64,000 nt of DNA from Porites lobata (taxonomy: Eukaryota > Cnidaria > Anthozoa > Scleractinia > Poritidae). How positions within the stretch are numbered: the stretch's first letter is position 1; each line of letters opens with the position of its first letter. The position numbers and the translations under genes are program-made. Below, piece after piece: positions 23,718 to 61,296 of the stretch. Below the pieces are notes generated by a model, which worked only from the letters and a program-made list of their open reading frames with translations, searched no databases and had not been told where the DNA came from. Where the stretch lies: assembly GCA_942486035.1 (NCBI GenBank), contig CALNXK010000043.1, positions 2,214,001 through 2,278,000 on the forward strand, read 5' to 3'.

Positions 23718-26700
23718 ATGTCCGACGAGTCAGGGTTAACACATGCTTGTGGTGTTTTCGCGTGCATTAGAGCTGATGGCGATCCTTTAGAAGAAATTGA
23801 TGTGGCCAGTATAATCTCCCTTGGCTTAGTTTCCCTTCAGCATCGGTAAGTGTTAAATTTTGGACGTCAGTTCCTAATATTTTCTCAAATCGTTAAATGC
23901 TAATTAACACAACTAATTCAATGTTCAACGTCTGTATGAACCACCAGCCCGGTTAAGTACGAAAGATTGTTGTCTTGGGTACTATGTGATATTATTAAAG
24001 TTAAAATTTGTTATTTTCAGCTTTTTCTGCTGGGTTATGTATTCTATGGTCCTTTGTATTCCACAAACATTTCGGTTTCCTTATTAAATAGTTCCTTTTC
24101 CTGTAATTAAGAACAGAGATAATGGCATTCATTAATTATCCCTTTTATAAGCTCCAATATCCACGTAGAGACTTAAAGGGTTAATTGATTGTGAAAGTGA
24201 TAATTTGTTCAGGACTTGGTCCATGAGAAAAGATAGTTGAGCAGGGTTGTCACTAAGATTTTAAGTTGCCGGGTAAATACAACAAGTAGCCGGGGAATCA
24301 AATGGCTAGGGATTTGTTTTGGTTCTATTTTTCTACTATTTTCCAATAAAAGTAGCCGTGGGCCACTCTCTTAGTAGCCGGGGAAAATCCCCGGCCCCCG
24401 GCTCTTAATGACAACCCTGGTTGAGGATGGGATGAGGTGAGTCCAACTTTGGAGATTAGCAGGGAATGACAGAGAACTAATAAATGTTATATATTTTCCT
24501 TTATGACCTGAGAAAAAGAGCGCATGACAGATAACAGCTGCAAGAAACTGTCAGACCAGAAATTTTTACAATTATTGAATTTGGCTTTCGTATAATCTGA
24601 AGAATTATGGAGATCGAGGAGGGTGTTATACGGCTGAGGAGGATAACGCCCCCCGAATTCAATAATTGTTTTATTATTCAGTTCAAAATACTTATTCCTA
24701 GTTAAAAAACAACCTAAAACATGCTTTCCTCCATCAATGTTAAGTTCATCTTCGATAGTGCAGGTTTATCAGCAAGTTTAGGAGATAAAAAGTTGTTAAG
24801 TTCTGCAAATATTCTCCAAATAGCAAATGCGTCCGTCAAGTTGTCTTCTCGCTGCCCCTGCTATGTTTTTAGCCAATAGCTTGCCTATTTCTTCCTCTTG
24901 AAACAAGTGAAATGTTCCACCATTTTGTGCCCACTACCAAAACAACTCAACCTTGTCTCCAGCAGGTCTTCTTGGTTAACAGTTCAATCATCTGGCACTT
25001 TGGCAGTACAATATTTCTTGAAGTCATTTTTCACATATGGCAAAATTCTTCCAAATGTGGTTGAAAATAGCTGGTTATGATGAATTATGCATGGATTTTT
25101 GCCAATCGAAACAGAGAAATACTTTGAATGAATAATAAAGTAAATTAGACAACTTTATAACTGGCGAATCTGTCCAGCTAGCTTATTGTAGTTTTAAAGT
25201 AGCTATCTGCTATTAAAGTAGTAAAAAATTAGTAACACTGGATGTTAAATGGGAATTGAGCTGTCAGTTGACCTTTGAAATGTACATGAGAAATCCTTTC
25301 ACATTTATGTGCGCCATTTAATAATTTTAGTATCCTTTCAGGATAAGTACATCACCTGACTAAAACTGCTTTTTTGATTTTTTTTCTTCTTGTTATTCAT
25401 GTTGGTTCAGTTTAATCCTTTGTTCAAATTTTATATTCTTTGTTTTGGAGGCATGGTAATGTATGATAATGAGTTTCAAACAGAGGGAAGAAAAATCTAA
25501 CTCAAATATAAAATTGAATTATAATGTACAAAATGTGGTTTCTTTGCTTTGCAGGGGCCAAGAAAGTGCAGGAATAGTCACCAATGATGGCAAACAATTT
25601 CACCAGCACAAGGGGATGGGTTTAGTAAACCATATATTCCAAGAGCAGCACATCAAATCCCTGCCTGGACACATGGGGATTGGACATACGCGGTACTCAA
25701 CAGCAGGTGCCTCGGAACTCGTCAACTGTCAGCCTTTTGTTGTTGACACTATACATGGTCACATGGCAGTTGGACATAATGGTGAACTTGTAAATGCAAA
25801 GGCATTAAGGAAAAAAGTTCTTATGCAAGGAACTGGTCTGTCCACAGGCAGTGACAGTGAAGTTATTACACAGTTGTTGACGGCGACCCCACCATGCGGG
25901 GAACCAGATGGTGCCAACTGGCCTGGAAGAATTTATCAGATGATGCAGCTTACGCAGTTATCGTATTCGCTAGTGATCATGACACAGGACTGTATCTATG
26001 CTGTCAGGGATCCCCATGGCAACCGGCCTTTGTGTATTGGGAAACTAAGAAACTTGAATGACAGCCCTGAACTGTCACGGCTTGGTGGAGAAGTAATCCA
26101 CTCTGGATATGACAGTGATTGTATTGATGATAGCACTCTGGGCTGGGTTGTATCCTCTGAGTCTTGTGGCTTTCACTCATTTGGCGCGTCCATGTGCAGG
26201 GAGGTAAAACCAGGAGAAATTGTTGAGTTAACCACAAAAGGTTTTAAGTCCATGAGGATTGTTTCTCTGCCAGATCCAGAAAAACCTATGTCATTCTGTA
26301 TCTTTGAGTATGTGTACTTTGCTCGGCCTGACAGCATGTTTGAGGGACAGATGGTGTATAGTGTGCGACAACAGTGTGGTAAACAGTTAGCAATTGAAGC
26401 GCCAGTAGAAGCCGAGCTTGTGAGCACAGTCCCAGAGTCTGCTACCCCGGCAGCATTAGGTTACTCATTACATACTGGCATTCCATACGTTGAGGTGCTC
26501 ACCAAGAACCGTTACGTTGGACGGACATTCATTCAACCCAGCAATAGGCTTAGGAAGCTGGGTGTGGCCAGGAAATTTGGACCACTGTCAATGAATTTTA
26601 AGGGAAAGAGGGTTGTTCTGATTGACGATTCCATTGTGCGAGGAAATACAATAGGTCCTATTGTCAAGCTATTGAAACAGGCAGGAGCCAAGGAGGTGAG

Positions 26701-27750
26701 CGATTAAATAGGTCTCGGGAGTTGTACCCGGATAAAACCAACTGCCAAATTGTAAATGAAAGTGGGTAGCCTGTGCCTCAGACAAAACTAGACTTGTGGT
26801 TAAGACCGTCTGCAAAGTAAAATCTTGTTCTGGGCTTCCACCTGTGTACCAGGATTTGAGGACGCACCATGATTGGCATGTTAAAAATGCCATTGTTGGT
26901 TCGCCAATCTGGTTGAAGGGAAATTCCAATGCATTTCCAGTAACTCGTTGAGCTTGTGGGGCTGAGAACAAGTATATCAGCCCTGCTTTCTAAATTTTAC
27001 TTTGAGGTAAAGAATGGCAGTCCTTTTACAGGAGAATTCATTATAACGTGGGATTGTTATATCAGGGCTTCACGTCACTTAGCTCTACACCCCAGCTTGG
27101 AAAAATATAAATAATGTGGCCTTTACTGATGGTCCTGATTCCAGCCCAATTAATAATTGTGTTGAGCAGGCCCTGGTTGTGAAACGCAGAATAGCTTTAT
27201 CCACCAGATAGATCACTCTCTATCAGATAGGCATAGGATTACCAAATTCCATCATCCACTGGATAGCATTCTCGGATCATTATACGTTTCTGGAAAACTG
27301 CCCACCTACCCCTCCCCTAAGCCAACATTTTGCCCTAAGTCAGAAGTATGTGTTAATATTGGCTTAGGGGAGGGGTAGGTGGGCAGTTTCCCAGAAACTT
27401 ATAAAAATCTGCATTCTCCACCTTTTAAACAACTGTGGCCAGAATGTTTTTAGTTGTGTTATTATCTTTTTTGTTTTGCTCATGTTTAGGTCCACATACG
27501 AGTTGCATCACCCCCATTAAAACATCCGTGCTATATGGGAATCAACATCCCAACAAGAGAAGAGTTGATTGCAAACAAGATGAGTGCTGATGAACTAGCA
27601 AAGCAGCTTGGAGCAGATAGTATAATCTACTTGACTTTAGAGGGACTCCTGACGGCAGTACAGTCTGGGATACCAAGCTCTGCTGGTAAAAAGGACGGTC
27701 ACTGTACAGCATGTTTGAATGGACAGTATCCAGTTGAGTTGGATTGGTAA
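23718..27750 (+). CDS. PPAT: Amidophosphoribosyltransferase (glutamine PRPP amidotransferase)
   Basis: Catalyses the first committed step of purine synthesis, PRPP plus glutamine to phosphoribosylamine. Three exons, 23718-23845, 25555-26695 and 27490-27750, join in phase to 509 residues (human 517). A ten-residue propeptide, [10 protein letters not shown], precedes Cys11-Gly-Val-Phe, the N-terminal nucleophile exposed after processing. The glutaminase half shows [17 protein letters not shown] and TGSDSEV. The phosphoribosyl half has the PRPP loop [13 protein letters not shown] (Asp400-Asp401). Candidate iron-sulfur ligands are Cys291 ([13 protein letters not shown]), Cys437 and the C-terminal Cys495-Thr-Ala-Cys498. 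The family is feedback-inhibited by nucleotides. An AATAAA at 28618 is a likely poly(A) signal. Confidence 0.97.
24242..24419. mobile_element. MITE-like element with CAGGGTTGTCA ends
   Basis: The ends are CAGGGTTGTCACTAAGA and the complement TCTTAATGACAACCCTG, with GCCGGGG-rich inner arms. The bases GTTGAG occur directly on both sides (24236-24241 and 24420-24425), a possible 6-bp target duplication. It lies in PPAT intron 1. Confidence 0.72.
24565..24675. mobile_element. Small inverted-repeat element with ACAATTATTGAATT ends
   Basis: ACAATTATTGAATTTGGC on the left pairs with CGAATTCAATAATTGT on the right. The middle contains GAGGAGGGTGTTATACGGC and a partial complement GGATAACGCCCCCC. It lies in PPAT intron 1. 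Confidence 0.6.
27171..27437. mobile_element. MITE-like element, GGATAGCGCTATCC family, copy 3, split by another insertion
   Basis: The left part (27171-27273) and right part (27411-27437, ending CCACCTTTTAAACAACTG) form one copy of the family at 1991. They are interrupted by the element at 27274-27410. It lies in PPAT intron 2. Confidence 0.75.
27274..27410. mobile_element. hAT-like MITE nested in an older MITE, with 8-bp target duplication
   Basis: This 137-bp near-perfect palindrome has arms reading GTTTCTGGAAAACTGCCCAC on the left and its complement GTGGGCAGTTTCCCAGAAAC on the right, both running inward to CCCCTCCCCTAAGCCAACAT. It is flanked on both sides by GCATTCTC (27266-27273 and 27411-27418). 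Removing the element and one flank restores the host repeat. An 8-bp duplication is typical of hAT transposons; that class is inferred. Confidence 0.85.
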
Positions 27751-28617
27751 AGTGAAAAGGCTCTAAGATATGGTGTAATGAATGCTTATATACACCTGTT
27801 GCAGTGCATCGCATAAACCATATTCAGCCAGATGCTGCAGTCTTTTCAAGCCTTTGCAAGTTAATAGGGTTTTTACATGACTCAGTGCCATATCAAGAGA
27901 ATTCTGGTACTGTTCTCAGTAAAAAAGTCTTTGACTAGACAGTCTTTTTTAGTAGTTAGATTCACAAAAGAGTAGTAACCAAATAATGCAGACTCAAGGG
28001 GGAATCTAATCTAGTTTTTACCTCTCGTAAAGGCGTAAAGGTTGTCATTGTATTTCAGTTCAAGGTTTTTCTTAGTTTGAAGGCTACAGATGTCTGGTTG
28101 CTTATCTTTGACACCAAAAACAGTCAAACCCTGAAGATTACAATACAAATTGTACAAATTTGTCGCTTTATTTCCTTTGTCAATCCTGTATATAGAAATA
28201 TGCTCTACCTGGTGCTCAAATATACAATTTGACAGTTAAAACTACCCAGCATTCAAGTTGACTATTTTGCAAGTAAATTTTTAAAGTAGGGCCCTTTTAG
28301 TCCCCCCTAGCTACTGCATGTCCAACGAAAATGTGTGTGCCATGGCGGCATAAAAAAGTGCCTTAATATATTTATTGTCTTTCCATATTTTTATTTCCTT
28401 ACTACTTTTTTTAGGCAATTTATTTTTTGTTACTTAAATATTCATCTTACTGCAATGGCAACAGTAAGATGGTTGGAAGAATTTATTACTAGCGTAAGGT
28501 GTGGGTTTGTGTGCATCTAAGATATTAACATAAAAATGGTGTCATTACCTAAGTGCAATATTTTTTGTGTGGAACTTTTTTTCAGATGTGTTGTGAGGAC
28601 AGAAACTATCCTTGATC

Positions 28618-28623
28618 AATAAA
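28618..28623 (+). terminator. Likely poly(A) signal of PPAT
   Basis: AATAAA about 870 bases after the PPAT stop codon, followed by a GT/T-rich stretch (TGTTTGTTGTCTAG). No polyadenylation data are available. Confidence 0.5.
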
Positions 28624-28718
28624 ATGTTTGTTGTCTAGTTTATTGTGTAAATTCATTTGTTTTTCCAGTGTGACCATTACTTTAATTTAAAAAGGAAACG
28701 TTACTTCTAGGAAGCTAC

Positions 28719-28994
28719 CATAAAATTCCAAAAATAAGCCCCAGGGCTTATATTTTTGAGAATGACGGGCTTATTTTTGGAGGGGCTTATGTTCGGGGGG
28801 AAATTTGGTTTCAAAATGGATTGGGCTAGCTTGTAGTGGGAAGGAAATGTACCGTTTTTGCTTTGTTTTACTTTGTATTTGAGGGCAATTTCCAAGTACA
28901 GGCCCCTGGGGGGCTTATACTTGGAGGGGCGATGTAACAGAGCGTTTTTTGAGTTATCAATTTGGGGGGCTCATTTTCGGAATTTTACAGTATT
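28719..28994. mobile_element. MITE-like element with TAAAATTCC ends
   Basis: The left end, ACCATAAAATTCCAAAAATA, runs into AGCCCC. The right end, GGGGGCTCATTTTCGGAATT, runs into TTACAGTA and is its near complement. GGGCTTAT motifs recur inside. A partial relative (GGGGGCTTATTT) lies at about 37100. It is immediately downstream of PPAT. Confidence 0.72.
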
Positions 28995-31900
28995 GTCTTC
29001 TCAACAAAAAATGTACACAGTGGTAGTAAATCATTAACCTTTAATCCATTCAAAAATTAATCAATCATAATGTAATCACTCTCGCTCTGCTTTTCCAGCA
29101 TTCTTACTCATAAAATTGAATAGTCTCTACGGCAATATTATTTAATATATTAATTTACGTCTCGAGGCAAGGCTAACAACATGGACTCTACATAACCTGA
29201 AATGTCAGATCAAACATAAACAAAAGCTAGGACATTCTCATCCTAACATAAAAAAATAAATACCACTGGTGAGCTTGTTGAAGACAAGGGGTACTTACCA
29301 TTTGCACAAACCACCTGGGTGAAAATCTTCTACATAAAACACAAACCTATAAAATTTGATGTGGTTGGAGAATGACCCGCTACAATGCATATCTAAATAA
29401 GCTGAACAGACTAAAAAGAGTAGAAAACTTACATCACCACAAAGCAAAGCCTATGTTTTCTGAAGCTCCCCAAAAGGAATGGCATGAACCATTTTATTTT
29501 TCAACCACTTGGTTTCCCTTACAAATGGTAAGTACCCTAGGTAGACTACGTACATTCCCAACTTGTCCGTTTATGTTTAGTAAGTGGGTTTTATAATTAA
29601 AATCTGCATTATGAAAACCTACAGTATGCTAACCTCCTACACAAACTGGCTCAGGCTTTTGTCACGCATTCCTCACCCACGGTGTTTCTTAGTGTTGTGG
29701 AAACCATTGTTTGTTTGCTTTTGTTTTGTGGTGTGGGTATTATTGAGTGTCTTTTCAATCTTTTGCATTACATCATTAACTTGGTGATTGTCCACAACAA
29801 TGAGAACAACAATACTGAGAACCTGTCCGCAACAACAAGAAACTACCCTCAACCACAAATCAAGCGCTAAGAATGTCCGCATAGGAGGCTAAATGTGTTC
29901 TAACTTAGATAAAAAAAGCTTTTACAATATTAATATACAGCACTGATATATTTTGATAATATCACAACATGTTGTACCTTGTGCAGAAGTGGTTCCATTG
30001 CTTTGTACTGGTTGTTATTTCACTAATCTAGTTTTCTTGTTTTGCCTTTGTAGAGTGTAAACACGACAAGACATATCTTTTGACAAATAAATAATTGTGG
30101 TAAAAAAGTCTATTTGCAGAAATCTGGAATTCTCCATATCCTTCACTGATTTATCTATGTAAGTTACAGTACTTAAGGGAAAAAAAATTATGTGAGAAAA
30201 ATAGTAATACACCTGCATTCCAAATTGCATGCCCAGCCTTTGGATTTTCCAAACAATATTAGGTTCCTGGACTTAAAAAACCAGTTGACTTCTGTTGCAC
30301 TTATCTTGGTCATTGTAGTCCTGAATAGGACTGTTTTTGATAGTTACTAACATTTCTACAACCTGTGCCAGTAACTGCTGGCTTATGTGAGGTGAGCCAG
30401 CCCAGTAAGCAACATATATTACCGTGACAAAAGATGGATCATCCAATAACATCACGGTTTTAGAACCGCAATGACTTAGTTGACCAGTTTGGTCACCAAA
30501 TACCAATTACATACCGTCAACTGATGATATTCAGCTCGCTTTTACTCCGACAATAACTTAAGCACAGATTGTCGCTGTCAACAATGTTTGTAAAATATCC
30601 ACACTCTCCCAGATATTCATATCCAAATGTTTCCATTTCTGTTAAAATTATTTCAAATCTATTCATAATACATTCTCCTGTACAAAAATATCTAACACCT
30701 CAACAAAAACTAATATTTTCAAATACCTACAATCTAAATTATTTACATGTACACCTATAAATAAATATTCTCTCTGTTTTTCTTTGGTCATTCAATTGGA
30801 AACCTAGATCTTTTTATGTCATTTTCAGAGGGTCCTATGTTGCATTTTTGTGACATAGGTCCCATAGGTCCTATAAATTATTAGAGGAGGTTTTAACATA
30901 AACCCATTCCTGTACACAACACAGCAACTGTATTTTGCACAGCTGCTGGCAAGAAAACGGAATGTTTCAAGTTTCTGGCAGTTCTAGGCCAGACAAAATG
31001 CACCAAACTTTAACAATCTTCTTTCCTCATTTTTTTCTTATTTTTCCAGTTTTTTGAAAACTGCTATGGACACATAGTAATCTGCTCTACATAAAATTTG
31101 TAATCATTCTGACCTTTTAATTTGTTGCTTGCTACTTGGATCGTGAATACAGCCAATCTTAAAACTTTAAGACCCAAGAGTGACCAACATCAAGTTTCTC
31201 CCAACAATAGCAAAACATAATCAAGAGTCAAGCTTACTAGAATTAGTAAAATGATCAAGAAAGGTAAAATACTTTGATCATTTAACAAATTCTCTCAACT
31301 AACAGTATGGAGTTTAGTATGGAAAATTTGTATATTGATACTTTAGGTTCAAAGGGTACCATAATTACTCAATAACAGGGAGCTTTAGCATCGATGATGG
31401 CGACGACAGCGAAAACGTCACTTTCAAGATGAATTTGCTGCATTTATTCCAGTTTGCTGAAAATGTCAAATGTAGGCAAATTTCGCTGAAATTGATTTCT
31501 TAGAGACCGCACTCAAGTTTAGAAAGAGAAAGAAAAATTTGTCATTGCTTGTTTACATCCTCCATAAAAAATGAAATTAGGCCTTATCAAGTCGTAGTTG
31601 TGCTGTAATGATGAAGAAATATGCAAAAAAGGTTGTTGGTTTGCTAAAAAAAAACCTATTGCTTTTTTGACGTTCTCCTTGCCGTCGCTGTTGTCATTGC
31701 TAAAGCTTCCTAATTATTAACCACTGTAGTGTTAATTACATTTTCAGTTTCTGATGTGTCTTTTATTCAAAGGCCACATTTTCTCTCTATCAAAATCACA
31801 TTTCTTAAATCACTGACCAGTTATGGAGAATCATTAGTAAATATTATGTTTACTGGTAATTTTGCTTCCATCTGCAGTGTTTGATGGAGTAAACACGGGT

Positions 31901-32130
31901 ATACGGAAGGCTATGGGTATATGGAAGGCTCTCTCTAACTGGACACCTCGGACTATGAGATGGGTACCTTCCTACAACACACACCTAGAGTTAGTTTGTC
32001 CTTTTTTTTTTTCAATTCTTGGACTCTCTTTGCTCCCACCTCTTAAAAATGGACTCAGTATTGTAGGTCTTAGAGAGTTCAATGTACTAAGGATCCTTTT
32101 GTTCCTTTTCCACTGTTGCAGAATAAATGA
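28995..32130. other. Gene-poor region between PPAT and the DCLK locus
   Basis: No coding exon could be supported on either strand. The content is AT-rich with scattered short open frames, a local inverted repeat near 30833-30880 (GACATAGGTCCC...) and an A-rich background. A minus-strand AATAAA at 31762-31767 could serve the exon ending at 32131. Confidence 0.45.
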
Positions 32131-32451
32131 TTACTCCTTTTCTTCTGTTGGCAATGACTTGGACATCATTTCAAAGTTCAGGATTTGGCCATTCTCTTTG
32201 TTATACTCTCCGCTTGTATGGCCTATCTTTTCATCATCAGTTTTGTTTTCTCCCTCTTCAAATTCGTCGAAGAAAATCTCAAAATTCAAACTCTTTGGAC
32301 GTTGTTTTAAGCGTGATGAATGTTTATCTGTGTGTCTATATTTGACAACATGATCCTCTTCAGCTGCAGATGAAAGATCCTGGAAGCTTTCTGCAACTGC
32401 AAGTTTACGACCATCTTGAAGCGACTTGCTAAGTTTTTCCAAGGCTTTAAC
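32131..32451 (-). CDS. Unassigned terminal-type exon, 106 codons
   Basis: A clean acceptor (ATTTTTTAG) opens an exon in phase 0 that reads VKALEKLSKSLQDGRKLAVA and continues as an acidic, lysine-rich stretch to a TAA stop. The first part looks like an amphipathic helix. I do not recognise the family. Its phase fits a splice from the last kinase exon (36977, phase 0) or from an in-phase cryptic donor after AVQT in the kinase C-terminal exon, so it could be an alternative C-terminus of DCLK. It could equally belong to a separate small gene whose other exons I did not find. A poly(A)-like signal lies about 365 bases downstream. Confidence 0.45.
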   Translation of the reverse strand, partial: VKALEKLSKSLQDGRKLAVAESFQDLSSAAEEDHVVKYRHTDKHSSRLKQRPKSLNFEIFFDEFEEGENKTDDEKIGHTSGEYNKENGQILNFEMMSKSLPTEEKE

Positions 32452-32948
32452 CTAAAAAATAACAAACCAGTTGTCAGTTATTACATTGTTGTGAGCTCTC
32501 CCCACCAGGAGGAAAAAATTTTAGCAGGTAAAAAAATTAGTCAGACCAAAAATGGACTCCAAATCACGATAACCAATTCCAAGTAATCCTGCAATATTGA
32601 CATTAAAGTTACAGTTTTAAACTTTACTTTTTAACTTTAGCACTTTAGAAAGACGAACAACATAGGAGCAAATTTAACTGTATGTTTTCTAGATCAAAAT
32701 TAGTTGAAAAATTATTTAAACACCTTGGAAAAATTAAGTATTGTGCTACATTCATGAAAGGTCCTTATATATTACACATTTTAATTAAAACAGTTACAAA
32801 ACAAAATTTAAGATATAAACTTACCTTAACAAAAAAAGAAAAATAAATTTACTAAAAAAATTAATGAACTGTCAAAGTATTTATACTCACTGGCTCCACA
32901 TACATGCTCCTTTCGTTGGGTTTTAACCATCAGAATATTTTCAGTTCA

Positions 32949-33098
32949 GGCCCCAGTTGTTCAAAAGCTGAATAGCACTATCCACCGGATAAATCACTAC
33001 CCAGTAGATAAGTATTAGGGAAACCAATTTTGCACTATCCACTGAATAGAGACTTATCCGCTGGATAGCGCTATCCACCCTTTGAACAACTTGGGCCC
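32949..33098. mobile_element. MITE-like element, GGATAGCGCTATCC family, copy 4
   Basis: The most complete copy: it opens CCCCAGTTGTTCAAAAG and closes CTTTGAACAACTTGGGCC, with internal TATCCACCGGATA and GGATAGCGCTATCC palindromes and a central AGGGAAACCAATT. Confidence 0.82.
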
Positions 33099-33180
33099 GT
33101 TGTTGAAACAGTTATAACACTATTAATAGCATTTATACTACACATGAGAAATTTCTACAATTTGATTGGATTAGAGCAGT

Positions 33181-33213
<33 letters not shown>

Positions 33214-34232
33214 GAAAATTACAAACCTTTTGTGGGTAGTAGTATAAGCAAATAATAGCATTAATACAATTTTAGAGGTTACAATTACGAGTAGAAAAAT
33301 ATGTCCACTCCCTCTCCCTTTATTTTTTAATGATTATTATTGTTAAAATCACTTTTTCTTTTAGTTATTTACATTATTTTAAGACTTCAAACAAGGTTTA
33401 TTTTTATAATGAAAATTTAATCCTTAATCTGGTAAAAACAACAGTATCAACAAAATGATCCCCTTACATTTATTGTGAAATTTACATTTTTATATTCTAC
33501 CAACCCAGAAAAGAAAGTTGGTTAAACTGTCACTAACTTTTCAAGGTTATTTACCTGTGTTTCGTTTACCGTAATAATTTACAGTTGTCCCTAAAATGAG
33601 CAAACAAGAAATAAATAATGATAATTTTACAAATTAATTGCACCAGATTCGTAGTCAAGGAACTCTAGCCATAATCATATTAATGAGAAAATAACTTCAT
33701 TAATAAGAGAAAGAGTCACTTTTGTTGGTCGTCATTTATTTTTTCAAAAAATACTTATACTTAATCTGACAAACATAAAAAAGGATTACAACAATGTAAT
33801 AATTATTATATATCAATATTTGTTATAAAATAAATTCCTTAGAGAAGAAAAAAGAAAATTTATATTAACTCATTTAATAACTAAAATGTATGAAATGTTT
33901 AGTTCTCTTTTATCTTTTATATGTTGTTATGATCCCTTTGTTTAAAACACTTAAGTTACTTATACTTAGATTTTACTTTTGTTAACCTTGACAGAATCTA
34001 ATTTTCAATTAATTAATATGCACAGTATATTATTTTTTACAATCTTTAATTTTAAAATGTTTTAAGTTTATCATGTCCTGTAGTCTTACTGAAACACATA
34101 GACTTTTCAAACCATAGCCGAAAACAAAAACCATAAGGCATTACAATAACATATTTTCACCAAAGACCAGCCAACAACAACAGCCCCAGGACAAAAAAGT
34201 GTGAATTAACAAGTTTTATGGCACCATTGATA
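33099..34232. other. AT-rich spacer
   Basis: Very AT-rich DNA with no exon, repeat family or open frame that I can support. Confidence 0.5.
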
Positions 34233-34595
34233 TCACAGCCTAAACCTCATGGGTGGTTGTCTGATAACTTTACATTTATCTTGTCCAATAGATGCAGCAT
34301 TCTCACTCCTCACTGGCCTTCTCCGTGGACTCTGATTTGGGGACCCACCAGGGGTCTTCCCACTGCTCAAGGGCCTCCTCCAAACAGGAACATAATTAGC
34401 AGGGGTTCTTATGGAGGGACGCGTTTTTGTGGCTGAGTTACTAGTTAGTTCTTCCATGTCCATATTAAGATTTTCCCTTGCACTATGAAAATCTTTTTTT
34501 ATAAAGTTCCTTGATAGTGGGCTTAGGGCTTTCCTTCCTCTTCGGTCCCCATGGGCTGGACCCATGGACTTGGGGATTCCTTTCCCCCTGCTTTT
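34233..34595 (-). CDS. Unassigned terminal-type exon, basic and Ser/Pro-rich, 120 codons
   Basis: A good acceptor (TTTATTGTACAG) opens a phase-0 exon that begins KSRGKGIPKSMGPAHGD. It continues through RTPANYVPVWRRP and the basic SPRRRPVRSE to a TGA stop. Composition (Arg, Pro, Ser) resembles the disordered tails of microtubule-associated proteins, but no domain is recognised. As with the exon at 32131, the phase fits a splice from the last kinase exon of the DCLK locus, 2.4 kb upstream on the same strand. A separate gene cannot be excluded because no upstream partner exon was found between 34.6 and 36.0 kb. Confidence 0.45.
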   Translation of the reverse strand, partial: KSRGKGIPKSMGPAHGDRRGRKALSPLSRNFIKKDFHSARENLNMDMEELTSNSATKTRPSIRTPANYVPVWRRPLSSGKTPGGSPNQSPRRRPVRSENAASIGQDKCKVIRQPPMRFRL

Positions 34596-36016
34596 CTGTA
34601 CAATAAAACAAGTAAGACATCTGTTACTTTGGGTGTATGAAAAAAACGAACCTTTCCAACAACATGCATTTGGTCCCTAATACTTGACAAAGATGAATCC
34701 CAGTGAATGGTTAATATTGCCCTGCATCTAGCAAACCTTTCCAACACAGCATTTTACCGAAATAAGCATATGATTAATATAATTATTTGTCTGTTAGTTT
34801 ATTTTCAAGAAAAAGATTGGGTCACACCCACGGTAAAGAACCATACAACATAATTCTGACAGTAGTAACAGCAAAAAACACGATCGCAACAGAGGGAACC
34901 CCAGCACCTCAGAATGGAAGAAAGACAAGACCTGAAATGAGTAAACCATTGTGCTGTTTAGAATGAAAGTTACATAGTTAGACAGAAAGAATAAAAAACA
35001 ACTTCATTAATTTTAAAAAAAGCATTTCTTTAATATTATTTTCTATTAAATGAATGAACAGACTATAATTATTATGTCAATTTGCTCTTGTTTAAATAAA
35101 TTTACATGCTACAAATAATCAGCGTACTGTAACTTGTATGTCAATATAATCAAAATAATGAAAAAATTCATTAATTCCTATCATATTCTTTAAATCCTAC
35201 CACATCAATAAATTTTACAGGCCTTCTTTCTGAAGATAGACCCTAGTCTCTTATCCACCATTAATAATGAGGAAAACAAATCTTACTATTTACATTATTC
35301 TTAACAATAAATAATTAATTATTTTGCATTCCAATATAAAATACCTGTGAAATACTTTGTTTCTTTGAAAAGAAGCTCTCAATCATTCACTTCATTGGAA
35401 AATATCAAATATTTACTTGCTCACATTTACTGCTTACTGCGAAGCAAAAAGTTGCGAGGGGAAAAGCCCATATAATACAAATTCAATCCTGTTATTCTCA
35501 AAATAACTTGATCAGCATTGAAAGACATTAAACTTTTTTTACAGCAACTTTCCTTGGTTGTTTTAAGCTTCAATCCCTTCATCTAAGGCAATTTTTTTCT
35601 ACTTTCTCTAGTTCGATCCTTTTCAGGTAAGAAGTTATCAACTTGCCTACAGTATCTCCCACGATCACAAATTTTATACACATTTCTTACTAGGTTATTG
35701 CCAAATTTTCTAATTACAGATACCATGCACCTTAATTTTACTACCAACTTTTATCATCACTTTTCACTACCAATTTTACTCCTATAGAATGGTTTTACCA
35801 TTTATGGTGCCAGACACCTTAACAAATTAATCATCTGTAAGAACATTATGTATTATTCAACCAAAATAATAATTAACTATTTTTCCTGTGTTACAAAATT
35901 GATGTAGTTAAGTCTCTAAACTTTAAGCAGTTCTGCGAAAATAACGTTAAAAGAAAAAATATTCTCAACATCTTTTGTAATATTATTGTTATAGCAGATT
36001 TATATGTCACATCAAA

Positions 36017-61276
<25,260 letters not shown>

Positions 61277-61296
61277 GCTTGATCCTAGCGACACAA

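Noticed and set aside
31862..32353. 163-codon plus-strand frame
   Set aside because: It is largely the antisense of the exon at 32131-32451.
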